From the NCBI RefSeq assembly GCF_000949295.1, contig NZ_JXYS01000001.1, forward strand, positions 124,001 to 188,000: 64,000 nt of DNA, given 5' to 3'. This DNA comes from Acidithrix ferrooxidans (GTDB lineage: Bacteria; Actinomycetota; Acidimicrobiia; Acidimicrobiales; Acidimicrobiaceae). Positions within the stretch are counted from its first letter, which is position 1; each line of letters begins with the position of its first letter. A program made the position numbers and the translations under genes. The notes beneath the pieces were generated by a model, which did no database searches, was not told where the DNA came from, and saw only the letters and a list, made by a program, of their open reading frames with translations. Shown here in pieces: positions 46,998-55,200 of this stretch.

Positions 46998-47146
46998 TTC
47001 CCGCACCTACAGATTTTTGGATCCACCTTAGAAGGCGCTACGGTAGCTCCAAAACACGAATCGAGGCCATCGATTAGAAGAGATGTAGTTTCTAAAATTT
47101 CCCGTCGCGAACGCGAGTAACTCTTGGTTCTAATCTCAGCTTTCAT
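46994..47146 (-). CDS. 50-residue basic protein, first gene of the MutS-like operon
   Basis: Starts at an ATG (47146) with a perfect AAGGAG at 6-nt spacing (47153-47158), reads MKAEIRTKSYSRSRREILET and continues to a C-terminal KICRCGK, and ends with a TGA that overlaps the ATG of the MutS-like gene. A longer frame up to 47230 lacks a ribosome binding site. Many basic residues, three Cys (one internal, CRC at the end). Not recognised. The excellent ribosome binding site and ATGA coupling argue that it is a real, translated gene that feeds translation of the two ATPases. Confidence 0.6.
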   Translation of the reverse strand: MKAEIRTKSYSRSRREILETTSLLIDGLDSCFGATVAPSKVDPKICRCGK

Positions 47147-48039
47147 TGTCTTCTCCTTAAAGCCGTCAATTGACAGGTAGAAGCCATTAGCCATGAAAGC
47201 AGTTCGGACTACGGTCCGCCGGAGCATCATCCGACATCTATAATGATAGCCGATCCCCCTCGAATCTGCAATGATGCCAAGATAGGGGTAGGTCCCAAAT
47301 CAACCGACGGGCATAGGGTCGCCTTGGCCGAAACGAATATATTTGCCAATGCGATTCAATTTCACCTTCGATAAAGCCGGATACTTGCCGCTAGCTTACT
47401 ACCTGGTAGCAGCAACATTCTTATATAAATCTTTATGAACTATGGTGACAAGTTGTTCAAGTCGTCAAATGACACGACAGATAAAATTCATTCAGGTGAT
47501 CAGTAAGATGAAGTTCATTCGAGCCATTTGGACAATTGGCAAACTTGCAATCGCAAGGGTCATAAACAGCTTGTCTGGCCCCCCCAATAAATTTTATGTG
47601 AGAGTAGCTTTTATGTGAGAGCAGCTTTATGTGAGAGCAAGAGGTCTGCTCCCATCCGTTCGACCCAGTGGATACGACCTAACACGCCTCGCGATGGTAC
47701 CTTGTATTTTTTATCCTTGAAGCGCGGATCGTCTCACCTGTTTTTAGTATCGATTGCCAAAGAGATACGCCAGAATCGTTTTTATGGAAAAACCAACCTG
47801 TTCAAAGAGTCATTTACATCTCCTGCATCTCGATGGGAAGGCTTGATTGCATGCATCGGTTTAAAGTCTATAAATCACGCCGAATTATGGAAAATAGATC
47901 GATATGTAGTTCAGAGATTGCTGAATCCGAAAGGCAATTCGACAAAGCTATACCATTTGCTCGAGATAGTTAACACCCACAAATTGGAGAGACTCGCCAA
48001 AACATGTTAGCTTGACACAAAAGCCTAAAGGAGATCCAG
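47147..48039. other. Region between the MutS-like operon and enolase
   Basis: About 890 bases between divergent genes. A 131-codon plus-strand frame (47615-48010, GTG start) has no recognisable domain, no ribosome binding site and begins inside the 17-bp repeat; I leave it as a doubtful hypothetical. Both the operon promoter and the eno promoter must be here. Confidence 0.45.
47592..47640. repeat. 17-bp tandem repeat, three copies
   Basis: TTTTATGTGAGAGTAGC, then TTTTATGTGAGAGCAGC, then a slightly shorter TTTATGTGAGAGCAA copy. Confidence 0.9.
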
Positions 48040-49302
48040 ATGGTAAAAACGGTATCCAAAGTCTCAGCAGTCCAAATACTTGATTCTCGTAGCCGACCAA
48101 CTTTGGCGACAACTGTCACCTTGAGCGATGGAACCTCAGCACGTGCAGGAGTTCCTTCGGGGGCTTCGACTGGTTCGCGCGAGGCTGTCGAAGCCCGCGA
48201 TGGAGATTTAAGTCGATTCAATGGAGGCGGTGTACTTGATGCCGTAGCACATGTGAACGGCGAGATCAACGCTGCATTGGCAGCTAGAGCGTTCGCCAAC
48301 CTCGCCGAAGTTGACCAAGCGCTGATTGACCTGGATGCAACAACGAATAAGTCACGATTGGGAGCCAACGCGATTGTCGGAGTCTCCATCGCTGCCGCCC
48401 GGGCATTCGCTAACTCCGAAGGGCTGGCACTTTGGGAATATCTACAACCGGCCGGAGTCAACGCAAGACTTCCAGTGCCGCACTTCAATGTCGTAAATGG
48501 AGGCGTGCATGCACCCAACAACCTCGACTTTCAGGAATTCATGATAGCGCCGATTGGCGCACCATCAATCGCCGAGGCGGTTAGAGCAGGATCAGAGATA
48601 TATACCAAACTTAAGCAATTGCTTGCTAGCAAGGGGTTCGCAACAGGCCTAGGCGACGAAGGCGGCTTTGCCCCGCAGATCGACCGCCCAGAAGACGTTC
48701 TTGCGCTTTTAGTCCAGGCTATCAACGAAGCAGGGTACCGACCCGGTCGCGATGGAGTAGCTATCGCTCTCGATCCGGCATCCAGTGAATTTTACCGTGA
48801 TGGATTCTATAAAATTGCCGGCGAGTCGCTCTCGAGTACCGAGATGATCGATCGGTACGAGGAGATTATTTCGACCTATCCGGTATGGCTTCTAGAGGAT
48901 GGACTTGCCGAATCCGATTGGAGCGGATGGGAACAACTTACAGCTCGACTAGGCGATCGCGTCGAGCTCGTCGGTGACGACCTCTTGTGTACGAACCCTG
49001 CGATCATCAAAGAGGCTATTGCCCGCCATGCTTGCAACGCTAGCCTGATCAAGGTAAATCAAATCGGTACCGTAAGCGAGACGCTTGAGGCTATGCGTAT
49101 CTGCCGCGACGCTGGGTGGGCGCAGTTTGTCTCACATCGCTCAGGAGAAACCGAGGATACTTTCATCGCTGATTTGGCCGTCGCGACTGGTTGCGGTCAT
49201 CTAAAGAGTGGGGCACCTGCTCGTGGTGAACGAGTGGCTAAATACAACCGTTTGATTGAGATAGAGACTGTAAGCACTCTGGGGTACGGATTGACTACCT
49301 AG
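48040..49302 (+). CDS. eno: Enolase (2-phosphoglycerate dehydratase)
   Basis: 420 residues. AAAGGAG lies 7 bp before the ATG. It converts 2-phosphoglycerate to phosphoenolpyruvate in glycolysis. Conserved blocks: ARAGVPSGASTGSREAVEAR, VPHFNVVNGGVHAPNNLDFQ, GLGDEGGFAPQI (catalytic Glu), WLLEDGLAESDW, VGDDLLCTN, SLIKVNQIGTVSETLEA (catalytic Lys) and SHRSGETEDTFIADLAV. Odd points: the N-terminal signature reads LDSRSRPTLATTV instead of the near-universal DSRGNPTVEVEV, and the ALDPASSEFY region replaces ALDVAASEFY. It stands alone instead of in the usual eno-divIC-ppx neighbourhood. It may be a diverged or second copy. Confidence 0.93.
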   Translation: MVKTVSKVSAVQILDSRSRPTLATTVTLSDGTSARAGVPSGASTGSREAVEARDGDLSRFNGGGVLDAVAHVNGEINAALAARAFANLAEVDQALIDLDATTNKSRLGANAIVGVSIAAARAFANSEGLALWEYLQPAGVNARLPVPHFNVVNGGVHAPNNLDFQEFMIAPIGAPSIAEAVRAGSEIYTKLKQLLASKGFATGLGDEGGFAPQIDRPEDVLALLVQAINEAGYRPGRDGVAIALDPASSEFYRDGFYKIAGESLSSTEMIDRYEEIISTYPVWLLEDGLAESDWSGWEQLTARLGDRVELVGDDLLCTNPAIIKEAIARHACNASLIKVNQIGTVSETLEAMRICRDAGWAQFVSHRSGETEDTFIADLAVATGCGHLKSGAPARGERVAKYNRLIEIETVSTLGYGLTT

Positions 49303-50159
49303 GAGAGAGAAACAGTCATCTCGTTACAAATGAGATTGATTGATTTGCCTTGCCTAACTGCCTTGCCTAACTGCCCGGAGCATTGCTAGGAAAGCAATTT
49401 TGCAATGGGCAGAACATTTTGCTTATGGTCACTTACAATGACCTTCGACCACTGGGATCTCTAGCTAATATCAAGATAGCTAATAGCGCCTAGCTGTGCT
49501 AGCTCAGCTTGAGAGGGCTCTGCTGTTAGGAAATATCGGTATTGCCTTTGCTCAAAGCTTCTAATTGACCTTGACCTTGACCTTGACCTTGTAATTGTAA
49601 TTGCTATTGGTCTTGTAATTGCAATTGCAATTGCCATTGGTCTTGACCGTGCCATTGTCGCTGCCAATGCCACGGAGTGTATGAATCCGAAAAGTCAAGG
49701 AAGCCGGTCACGGATAAAGACGACAGGCTTTATTGGCTTTACCAAGTTGCTCATAGTCTAAGTAGGTCATTTGCGCGACATGACAAGGGTGACAGGTGGG
49801 ATCTCCCTATTCCATGAGGTAAGATTTCGCCCAAGAGCTATATCTTCGCTGACTGCTAGGGCCTTATTTACCTTGGCGCCAATGTGGAGGGTTGAGATTT
49901 GCCTATTTATTTGCAGCTAGGTGAGCGGCGGTTGAGCTGTTGTTGAAGTTGAGTCGAATTTGTATCGATCTCTCACATGGGTTTTGTTCTTGATATTCTG
50001 CATTGCTTAAACCAAGTACGACCAAGATGATTGGTGGTCCAGCTTAGGAACTATGCGAGCGCCTATTGCCATTGCAAGGTGAACCTGGGTTGAGGCTAGG
50101 TTTGTTATGAGAAGAAATGGTTCGACAGATAACTCAAAGGCAAGAATTAAGGGTGGCAA
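49303..50159. other. Gene-free stretch after enolase, low-complexity
   Basis: About 860 bases. A 13-bp tandem duplication lies at 49347-49375 (GCCTTGCCTAACT twice). Around 49564-49650 the sequence is low-complexity with (TTGACC)n and ATTGCAATTG/TTGGTCTTG repeats; the 70-codon minus-strand frame over it (Ala/Ile/Arg/Ser only) is an artefact. No gene seen. Confidence 0.6.
49564..49650. repeat. Low-complexity repeat block
   Basis: Four TTGACC units followed by interleaved TAATTG, GCAATTG and CCATTGGTCTTG units. Period 6 dominates. Probably built by slippage. Confidence 0.85.
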
Positions 50160-50789
50160 ATGATGGAAGATTCAACCGCGGTAGCAGCGGTTCTAGACAC
50201 AATGGTGTCGGGTGATGAGACTACGACTTCAGTACGTAGAGTCGTCTTTTTCTCTCTTTTAGATGGGGTTTCGCTCAGCTTCTCAGAGATCGCAACCAAG
50301 ACGGGGTTGGCGATAGAAGTTGTAAGATCGGTCGTTGAACAAGCGATCCTGGGTGGCGTTGCTACGATTGACGGGCCTCTTGAGGGTGATCCCAAGGTCG
50401 TGGGCGCAGAGGGACTTACCTTGGTTGAAAGTCGTCACAATCTACTCATTGATGGTGTGGATCTTTACACTTGGTGTGCGTTTGATATCGTAGGAATTCC
50501 AGCAGCTCTGGGTGTCGACGCTACGGGTGAGACTACGTGTGCGACTTGCTCTGCTGTAATTTCAATCGTAATCACAGGTGGTGAGCCTCTAGAATCTGAT
50601 GTTGTGGGATGGTGGCCACTGGGTAGCACTGGACCGGTAAATGAATCGTTCTGTCCAACCGCTTCAATGTTTTGTGATCCCTCCCATCTTGATAGTTGGA
50701 GGCGCAATTCAGGTGCCAATGGAGAGATGCTATCTCTGGTCGACCTAGCTGCGCGAGGCCGTATTACCTGGGCCAAGTTTGCAAGCTAG
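50160..50789 (+). CDS. MerB-like alkylmercury lyase family protein
   Basis: 209 residues (ATG at 50160 or 50163). N-terminal winged-helix-like part (about 25-75; LDGVSLSFSEIATKTGLAIE) then the MerB catalytic fold: LTLVESRHNLLIDGVDLYTW with Cys106 and Asp109 in YTWCAFDIVGIPAAL, and Cys165 in NESFCPTASMFCD. The spacing matches the MerB triad Cys96-Asp99-Cys159, so protonolysis of carbon-mercury bonds is possible. No merA, merR or mer transporter is adjacent. Many chromosomal family members are uncharacterised, so a metal-detoxification role is inference. The arsenate reductase is 6 kb away. Confidence 0.78.
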   Translation: MMEDSTAVAAVLDTMVSGDETTTSVRRVVFFSLLDGVSLSFSEIATKTGLAIEVVRSVVEQAILGGVATIDGPLEGDPKVVGAEGLTLVESRHNLLIDGVDLYTWCAFDIVGIPAALGVDATGETTCATCSAVISIVITGGEPLESDVVGWWPLGSTGPVNESFCPTASMFCDPSHLDSWRRNSGANGEMLSLVDLAARGRITWAKFAS

Positions 50790-51109
50790 GGCGCAATACG
50801 ATAGAAACGGTTCGCAGGGGATTCCTTCCAATTGCTTGATTAGCCTCTCCGAGTTGGTCCTTGGGCGATGGCCATTTTGGTAAGTTTAGAGGCTTTTTGG
50901 CCGTTAACTTGCAGTTCTCAATGGCCATCAATTGAGCAAAACTGGAAACCTGCAAAGCTAACTCATGGTGCAACCGCAACCGCGTCCATTGCACAATTTA
51001 TATGCAATGGATGCAGGCAATTTCATTTGAAATTAGGGCGAGTTAGTTGGAAAAGAAGGCCGATCCGTCTTTGTAGCTCGAAGCGTCGTATTTAAGTTTA
51101 AGTTTCGAA
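50790..51109. other. Intergenic stretch between convergent MerB-like and MFS genes
   Basis: About 320 bases. It holds an inverted repeat CCATTGCA/TGCAATGG (50987-51011). The 21-base segment TTGCAGTTCTCAATGGCCAT, near 50910, recurs with one change near 54770. No gene called. Confidence 0.45.
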
Positions 51110-52549
51110 CTATTTGATTTGCAAAGCGAGCATGCTGGAAAGTTCGACATTGTCGTTGGTTGCTTTCTTTTTTCGGCCTACTGAAGTTGGAATGAAAAGT
51201 GAAGCAATAGATCCAACAAGTACAACTATGGCCCCGACGATTATCGCGGATTGGAGTCCATTGACAAAGCCTATAGCAGAGCCATATCCGCCAGAGGTGG
51301 AGAATATTGCGCCAAGTGATGCGATTCCAATGACTCCTCCAACTTCGCGAACGGTGTTATTGACACCCGATGCAACACCTTCAAGTTCCCTTGGTACTCC
51401 AGCTAGGGTAGCTGAGGCGGTGGGTACAAAGAACATTGCCATCCCGATCCCAGAGATTACAAAGGCCATGACGATCGAACCATATGAAGTTGTTATTGAT
51501 ACCTGAGACGCTATCCATGCGAGACCTCCAGATTGAAGAGCTAGTCCAATCGCTACGATGCGTCCAGCGCCAAATCGATCAACGATACGACCCATGAATG
51601 GTACGACTAAAAGCGGCATGGCAGTCCAGGGGAGAATTCTGACCCCCGATGCAAGTGGTGAGAGACCTCGGACGATTTGAAAGTACTGAGCGAGAAAAAA
51701 GACCGATCCGAACATTCCAAAGCTCATCAAAGTTGAGGCGACATTGATAGCGCTAAAGCCACGATCTCGAAAGATCGAAAGCGGGACCATCGGTGACTTA
51801 GATTTAAGCTCCACCGTAATGAAGGCGGCTAGCCCGATAGCGCCAAAGGCGAAAGACCCAAGAACTAGGCTCGAGATCCAGCCATGACTAGAACCATTCA
51901 CAAGAGCGTTAGTAACGCCAAATAGGCCAATTGTCGCGGTTATCAGCCCGAGCGGATCGAGTTTCGCATCTTTTTCGGAGGTTGATTTCAGGCTTATTGC
52001 AGCTATCGCGAGAAGTATCATTCCGACTGGAACGTTGAGCCAAAAGATCCATTGCCAAGATGCACCTTCAACTACCGCACCACCAAGGAGTGGCCCTAGT
52101 GCAATGGCTAAACCTCCAATTGCACCCCAAATTGAAAGAGCGAAGTTACGACGCTCATGGGGGACACCGCTGGCGAGGATTGTGAGGCTAAGTGGAACCA
52201 TGAGTGCGCCGCCGATACCCTGAATGGCTCGAGCGGTTATTAGTTGAGTTGAGGTGGTGGATAGCCCCGCATAACCCGAAGTGATAGTAAAGATAGCGAT
52301 CCCTAAAAGGAAGATTTTCTTGGTTCCAAATCGTTTACCAAGACCGGCGCCAGTTAGTAGGAGGCTTGAAAAGGAGAGAGTGTATGCATTTACCATCCAT
52401 TCGAGTGAGGAGAGATTTGCATGAAGATGGACCTTAATCACAGGCAATGCGGTGGTGACAACGAGGTTATCCAGGCCAGCCATGAATTGCGCAAGGCCCG
52501 TAGCGATGATAATCAGTGCCAGCTTTGAACGTTTCATCGCGGTATCCAC
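51110..52549 (-). CDS. MFS transporter, DHA2 (EmrB/QacA-like, 14-segment) drug exporter
   Basis: 479 residues and about 14 hydrophobic segments. Family motifs: FMAGLDNLVVTTALPVIKVH (motif D1), GLGKRFGTKKIFLLGI (motif A), ARAIQGIGGALMVPLSLTIL (motif B) and ALGPLLGGAVVEGASWQWIF (motif C, antiporter signature), WIFWLNVPVG. Proton-driven export of drugs or toxic compounds across the inner membrane is the family role. The TetR gene lies 145 bp upstream on the same strand and a perfect inverted repeat, likely its operator, overlaps the promoter 11 bp before the ATG. Confidence 0.93.
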   Translation of the reverse strand: MDTAMKRSKLALIIIATGLAQFMAGLDNLVVTTALPVIKVHLHANLSSLEWMVNAYTLSFSSLLLTGAGLGKRFGTKKIFLLGIAIFTITSGYAGLSTTSTQLITARAIQGIGGALMVPLSLTILASGVPHERRNFALSIWGAIGGLAIALGPLLGGAVVEGASWQWIFWLNVPVGMILLAIAAISLKSTSEKDAKLDPLGLITATIGLFGVTNALVNGSSHGWISSLVLGSFAFGAIGLAAFITVELKSKSPMVPLSIFRDRGFSAINVASTLMSFGMFGSVFFLAQYFQIVRGLSPLASGVRILPWTAMPLLVVPFMGRIVDRFGAGRIVAIGLALQSGGLAWIASQVSITTSYGSIVMAFVISGIGMAMFFVPTASATLAGVPRELEGVASGVNNTVREVGGVIGIASLGAIFSTSGGYGSAIGFVNGLQSAIIVGAIVVLVGSIASLFIPTSVGRKKKATNDNVELSSMLALQIK

Positions 52550-52559
52550 CTAGTTATTT

Positions 52560-52585
52560 AGTTAGTAAGTGAGTAGTTACTAACT
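52560..52585. promoter_or_regulatory. Probable TetR operator in front of the MFS exporter
   Basis: Perfect 9-bp arms AGTTAGTAA (52560-52568) and TTACTAACT (52577-52585) with an 8-nt spacer, 11 bp upstream of the MFS start codon. Size and symmetry are typical of TetR-family operators, and the TetR gene is next to it. Confidence 0.65.
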
Positions 52586-52694
52586 TATCATATACCGAAC
52601 TACGCTAGATGTGTTCCTGGCGCCGGTTAGTTTTAGATTTAATTTTTTCCTTGGCCAACTGTGTTATGAACACTTGGCCACTAAGGCGTCTTGG

Positions 52695-53330
52695 CTAAGG
52701 TAATGAGATTATCTCGTTGGCAGTAATCCACTCGGGTTCTTCTTCGAACATTTGCATTCCAGCTAAGACTGTTAGGAGCATACCTTTGGAGAAGATGTCG
52801 ACCATTTGAACGTTGCTTGCTCCAGTGCTCGCTTTGATAAAGTCCCAGAGGTCGCAATAGCGACTTCGAACTAAAGGTCCAATCTCGGGCTCGCTCCCAA
52901 GGGCATAAGCTTGGAGCTGAGATCCGAGAAGGTCTTTATCTAATAGGTACTTAAGGTAGGTAGCACCGATTGCCTCTAGGGCCTCTTGTCCGCCTTGATT
53001 TATAATCGCCTTGGCGAATTCATTTTTGACTAGATCAAACGAATAGTGGATGCATCCCTGGAAGAGGCTCAGCTTGGTTGGAAAGAGTCGAAAGAGATAG
53101 GCTTGAGAGATCCCAGAGTTCGCGGCTATTTGTAAGGTCGAACTTCCTGAAAAGCCATTTTTAGCAAATTCTGCTAAAGCGGCGCGAATGATTACTTGTC
53201 GTCGTTCCGCGACGCTTATGCGCTTTGAGGGGGCGGATTCTTGCGCATGGGACTTTTTCGCAAGGGAACCTTGCGCTGTGGTTTTGTCGCTATTTTTTAT
53301 TGCGTTTTTTTTCCTAAGTTCCTCTTGCAC
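52695..53330 (-). CDS. TetR/AcrR-family transcriptional regulator
   Basis: 211 residues. After a 35-residue basic, disordered N-terminal tail comes the TetR helix-turn-helix: AERRQVIIRAALAEFAKNGF, SGSSTLQIAANSGISQAYLF and RLFPTKLSLFQGCIHYSFDL. The C-terminal ligand-binding half is divergent, as usual. It reads toward the MFS exporter gene and probably represses it from the inverted repeat at 52560-52585, with release by a substrate of the pump. The ATG has no strong ribosome binding site; starts further in would still keep the HTH. Confidence 0.92.
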   Translation of the reverse strand: MQEELRKKNAIKNSDKTTAQGSLAKKSHAQESAPSKRISVAERRQVIIRAALAEFAKNGFSGSSTLQIAANSGISQAYLFRLFPTKLSLFQGCIHYSFDLVKNEFAKAIINQGGQEALEAIGATYLKYLLDKDLLGSQLQAYALGSEPEIGPLVRSRYCDLWDFIKASTGASNVQMVDIFSKGMLLTVLAGMQMFEEEPEWITANEIISLP

Positions 53331-53499
53331 GCTACACCTTGTCTAAAGCTCTTCCTACCCTACGATACATGCAAAGGGGGTTAAATCGGCTCTAGCAACC
53401 CTAACGGCAAATGTCGCAAAACATGATCGGTTAAGTCATAATTCAATTTAGAATGCCTCTAAATAGTTATTTGAGTACACGTAAAGGGGTAGTGAAGCT

Positions 53500-54078
53500 A
53501 TGTCGGTTTTGAAAGAGGTACTTGATGCAAATTTGCAATATGTGAGCGAATTTGGAGACAAAGCGCAGTTGGCGATGCCACCAGCTCGTCGCTTTGCGAT
53601 CTTGACCTGCATGGATGCGCGCCTTGATCCTGCTAAGTACGCTGGTCTGAGCGAAGGTGATGCTCACGTCATAAGAAATGCAGGCGGACGTGCCAGCGAC
53701 GATGCAATTCGCTCGCTTGTAATATCTTATAAGTTGCTTGGAACTCAGGAGTGGTTTGTGATTCACCATTCAAATTGCGGTATGGAGTTCTTCAACAATG
53801 AATTGATGGGCGATCTTTTGGAATCCAGTTTGACGACAGCAGCTTTGAGTGACAAGGGGTTTGTAGACGTCGGTGAGGGTCCTGGTTCGAGCGAGGGTAA
53901 GTACATTAACTGGCTTACAATCGCAGATCAGGCGGCATCGGTGATTGAAGACGTTACGCGGATTAAAGCTCACACCTTGGTACCCAGTTCGATTCCTGTC
54001 TATGGCTTTATCTACGATGTTGCCACCGGAGCGCTTCTAGAAGTAACCGAAGCTACCAAGATAGGTGTGGCTTCCTAA
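53500..54078 (+). CDS. Beta-class carbonic anhydrase
   Basis: 192 residues. Reversible hydration of CO2 to bicarbonate in the cytoplasm. Zinc ligands C37 (TCMDARLDP), H90 and C93 ([11 protein letters not shown]), with the Asp39-Arg41 dyad; [18 protein letters not shown] is the family block. The small size and sequence resemble the mycobacterial Rv1284 (CanA) type. GGGGTAGTGAAGC lies upstream of the ATG. For an acidophilic autotroph-like organism, CO2 or pH management is a reasonable role (inference). Confidence 0.94.
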   Translation: MSVLKEVLDANLQYVSEFGDKAQLAMPPARRFAILTCMDARLDPAKYAGLSEGDAHVIRNAGGRASDDAIRSLVISYKLLGTQEWFVIHHSNCGMEFFNNELMGDLLESSLTTAALSDKGFVDVGEGPGSSEGKYINWLTIADQAASVIEDVTRIKAHTLVPSSIPVYGFIYDVATGALLEVTEATKIGVAS

Positions 54079-54189
54079 CGGGAATCTAGGTCCAGTACGG
54101 CATTTCAAGCCGCTGCAACATTCCCGCCCAGCACAACACGTCAAACAAATGGAGGGTAGTGCAGCTATTTATTGGCTGATAGCAACTGC

Positions 54190-54221
54190 GCTGGCGATGC
54201 GAGTGGGCTGGCGATGCGAGT
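54190..54221. repeat. 15-bp duplication, period 17
   Basis: GCTGGCGATGCGAGT at 54190 and again at 54207. A partial third, GCGGTGCGAGT, follows. Confidence 0.88.
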
Positions 54222-54523
54222 AGTGTAGCGGTGCGAGTACGTGCCTTTCGCTAACTGCCACGGTATGGGCCACTGGTTACTTGACGAGGTGCAGCTCTTT
54301 TTTATTTATTGCCAGAGGATTCCTGCAAAGTAGTGTTTACAAGGTAGCATTTTAAGGGTGGGTTATATCGGATAAGAGCTGGCGCGCGGTAGTTGTAGCT
54401 CGTTAGATTTTTGGGATACCAAAAGTGATAAGTTACGAGAGCATTCCTGATAGGTCTAGTTCCTAAAATGCAGAGAATAAGGATTTAGACTCAGCTCCTA
54501 AGGCCAGGGGTTTGCAGATAAAA

Positions 54524-54552
54524 GGGCCAATCAGACTAGTTCTGATTGGCCC
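54524..54552. terminator. Perfect 12-bp hairpin
   Basis: GGGCCAATCAGA (54524-54535) and TCTGATTGGCCC (54541-54552) with a 5-nt loop, followed by ATTTTCC. It probably terminates a transcript from the carbonic anhydrase side, or both directions. Confidence 0.75.
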
Positions 54553-54630
54553 ATTTTCCGTTGATGGTTTTAGGCTGTCATATTTCCGATTGCGCTGGCT
54601 ACTTTAGCTGAATTTTATTTGGTTGTAGGA

Positions 54631-54662
54631 CGTCTTGTGGTTCTGTCGTCTTGTGGTTCTGT
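54631..54662. repeat. 16-bp tandem duplication
   Basis: CGTCTTGTGGTTCTGT twice head to tail, exact. Confidence 0.93.
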
Positions 54663-55088
54663 GGATTGGTGGGCGAGGCTTATCAACGGCCATTAGAAAA
54701 TGCATAAATATTGCTGTTTGGAATGAATGGATATGGCCACATGTATGCATTTTGCGTGGCTGCTACCTTGCAGTTCTCGATGGCCATTGACATTGATTGG
54801 TTTAAAAGCTCCCCTAAGAAAGGGTTGATTGATCCATGTCTATGCTATGGGAACCATAACCAAATGGTGAGTGGGGCAATTCAACCTGACGTATTGGGGC
54901 CATAGTAATCTCGCGTTTTCAGCTTTTCGGAATCTACCAAAATGTCACACGGCGTCACATCTCTGACGGCCTTTTGTCCCTAGATAATTGATCAATGCTT
55001 CTAGGGAAAGCCCTTATTTCAACAGATGACGCTCCGGGCATTATCAATAGCTCGAAACAATCTATCTTCGGGTAACAGGTAAAAAATA

Positions 55089-55117
55089 GGAGGAGCGGCC
55101 CAGTGGGCGGCTCCTCC
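55089..55117. terminator. Strong GC-rich hairpin, bidirectional terminator
   Basis: GGAGGAGCGGCCC (55089-55101) pairs with GGGCGGCTCCTCC (55105-55117) with one mismatch and a 3-nt loop; CGCTTTT on the plus side and CTATTTTTT on the minus side. It shields the HEPN-like gene start from upstream transcription. Confidence 0.82.
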
Positions 55118-55200
55118 GCTTTTAGAAGGTGGCTAAATGCCTGCTTGCATAATAGCATAAGATTGTCCTTCCGTGCGATCAAATGAGTCCAATTAAGTGA

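Larger units (their letters stand above)
54079..55200. other. Gene-free stretch with tandem duplications and two strong hairpins
   Basis: About 1.1 kb. Contains tandem duplications at 54190-54221 and 54631-54662 and hairpins at 54524-54552 and 55089-55117. A 64-codon plus frame at 54711-54905 has no recognisable domain; not called. Confidence 0.6.

Noticed and set aside
47615-48010. 131-codon ORF upstream of eno
   Set aside because: No domain, no ribosome binding site, starts inside a tandem repeat; kept as doubtful within the intergenic entry.
49461-49673. 70-codon minus-strand ORF rich in Ala/Ile/Arg/Ser
   Set aside because: Pure translation of the low-complexity repeat block; no start signal.
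54955-55182. 75-codon minus-strand ORF
   Set aside because: It reads through the GC-rich terminator hairpin at 55089-55117.
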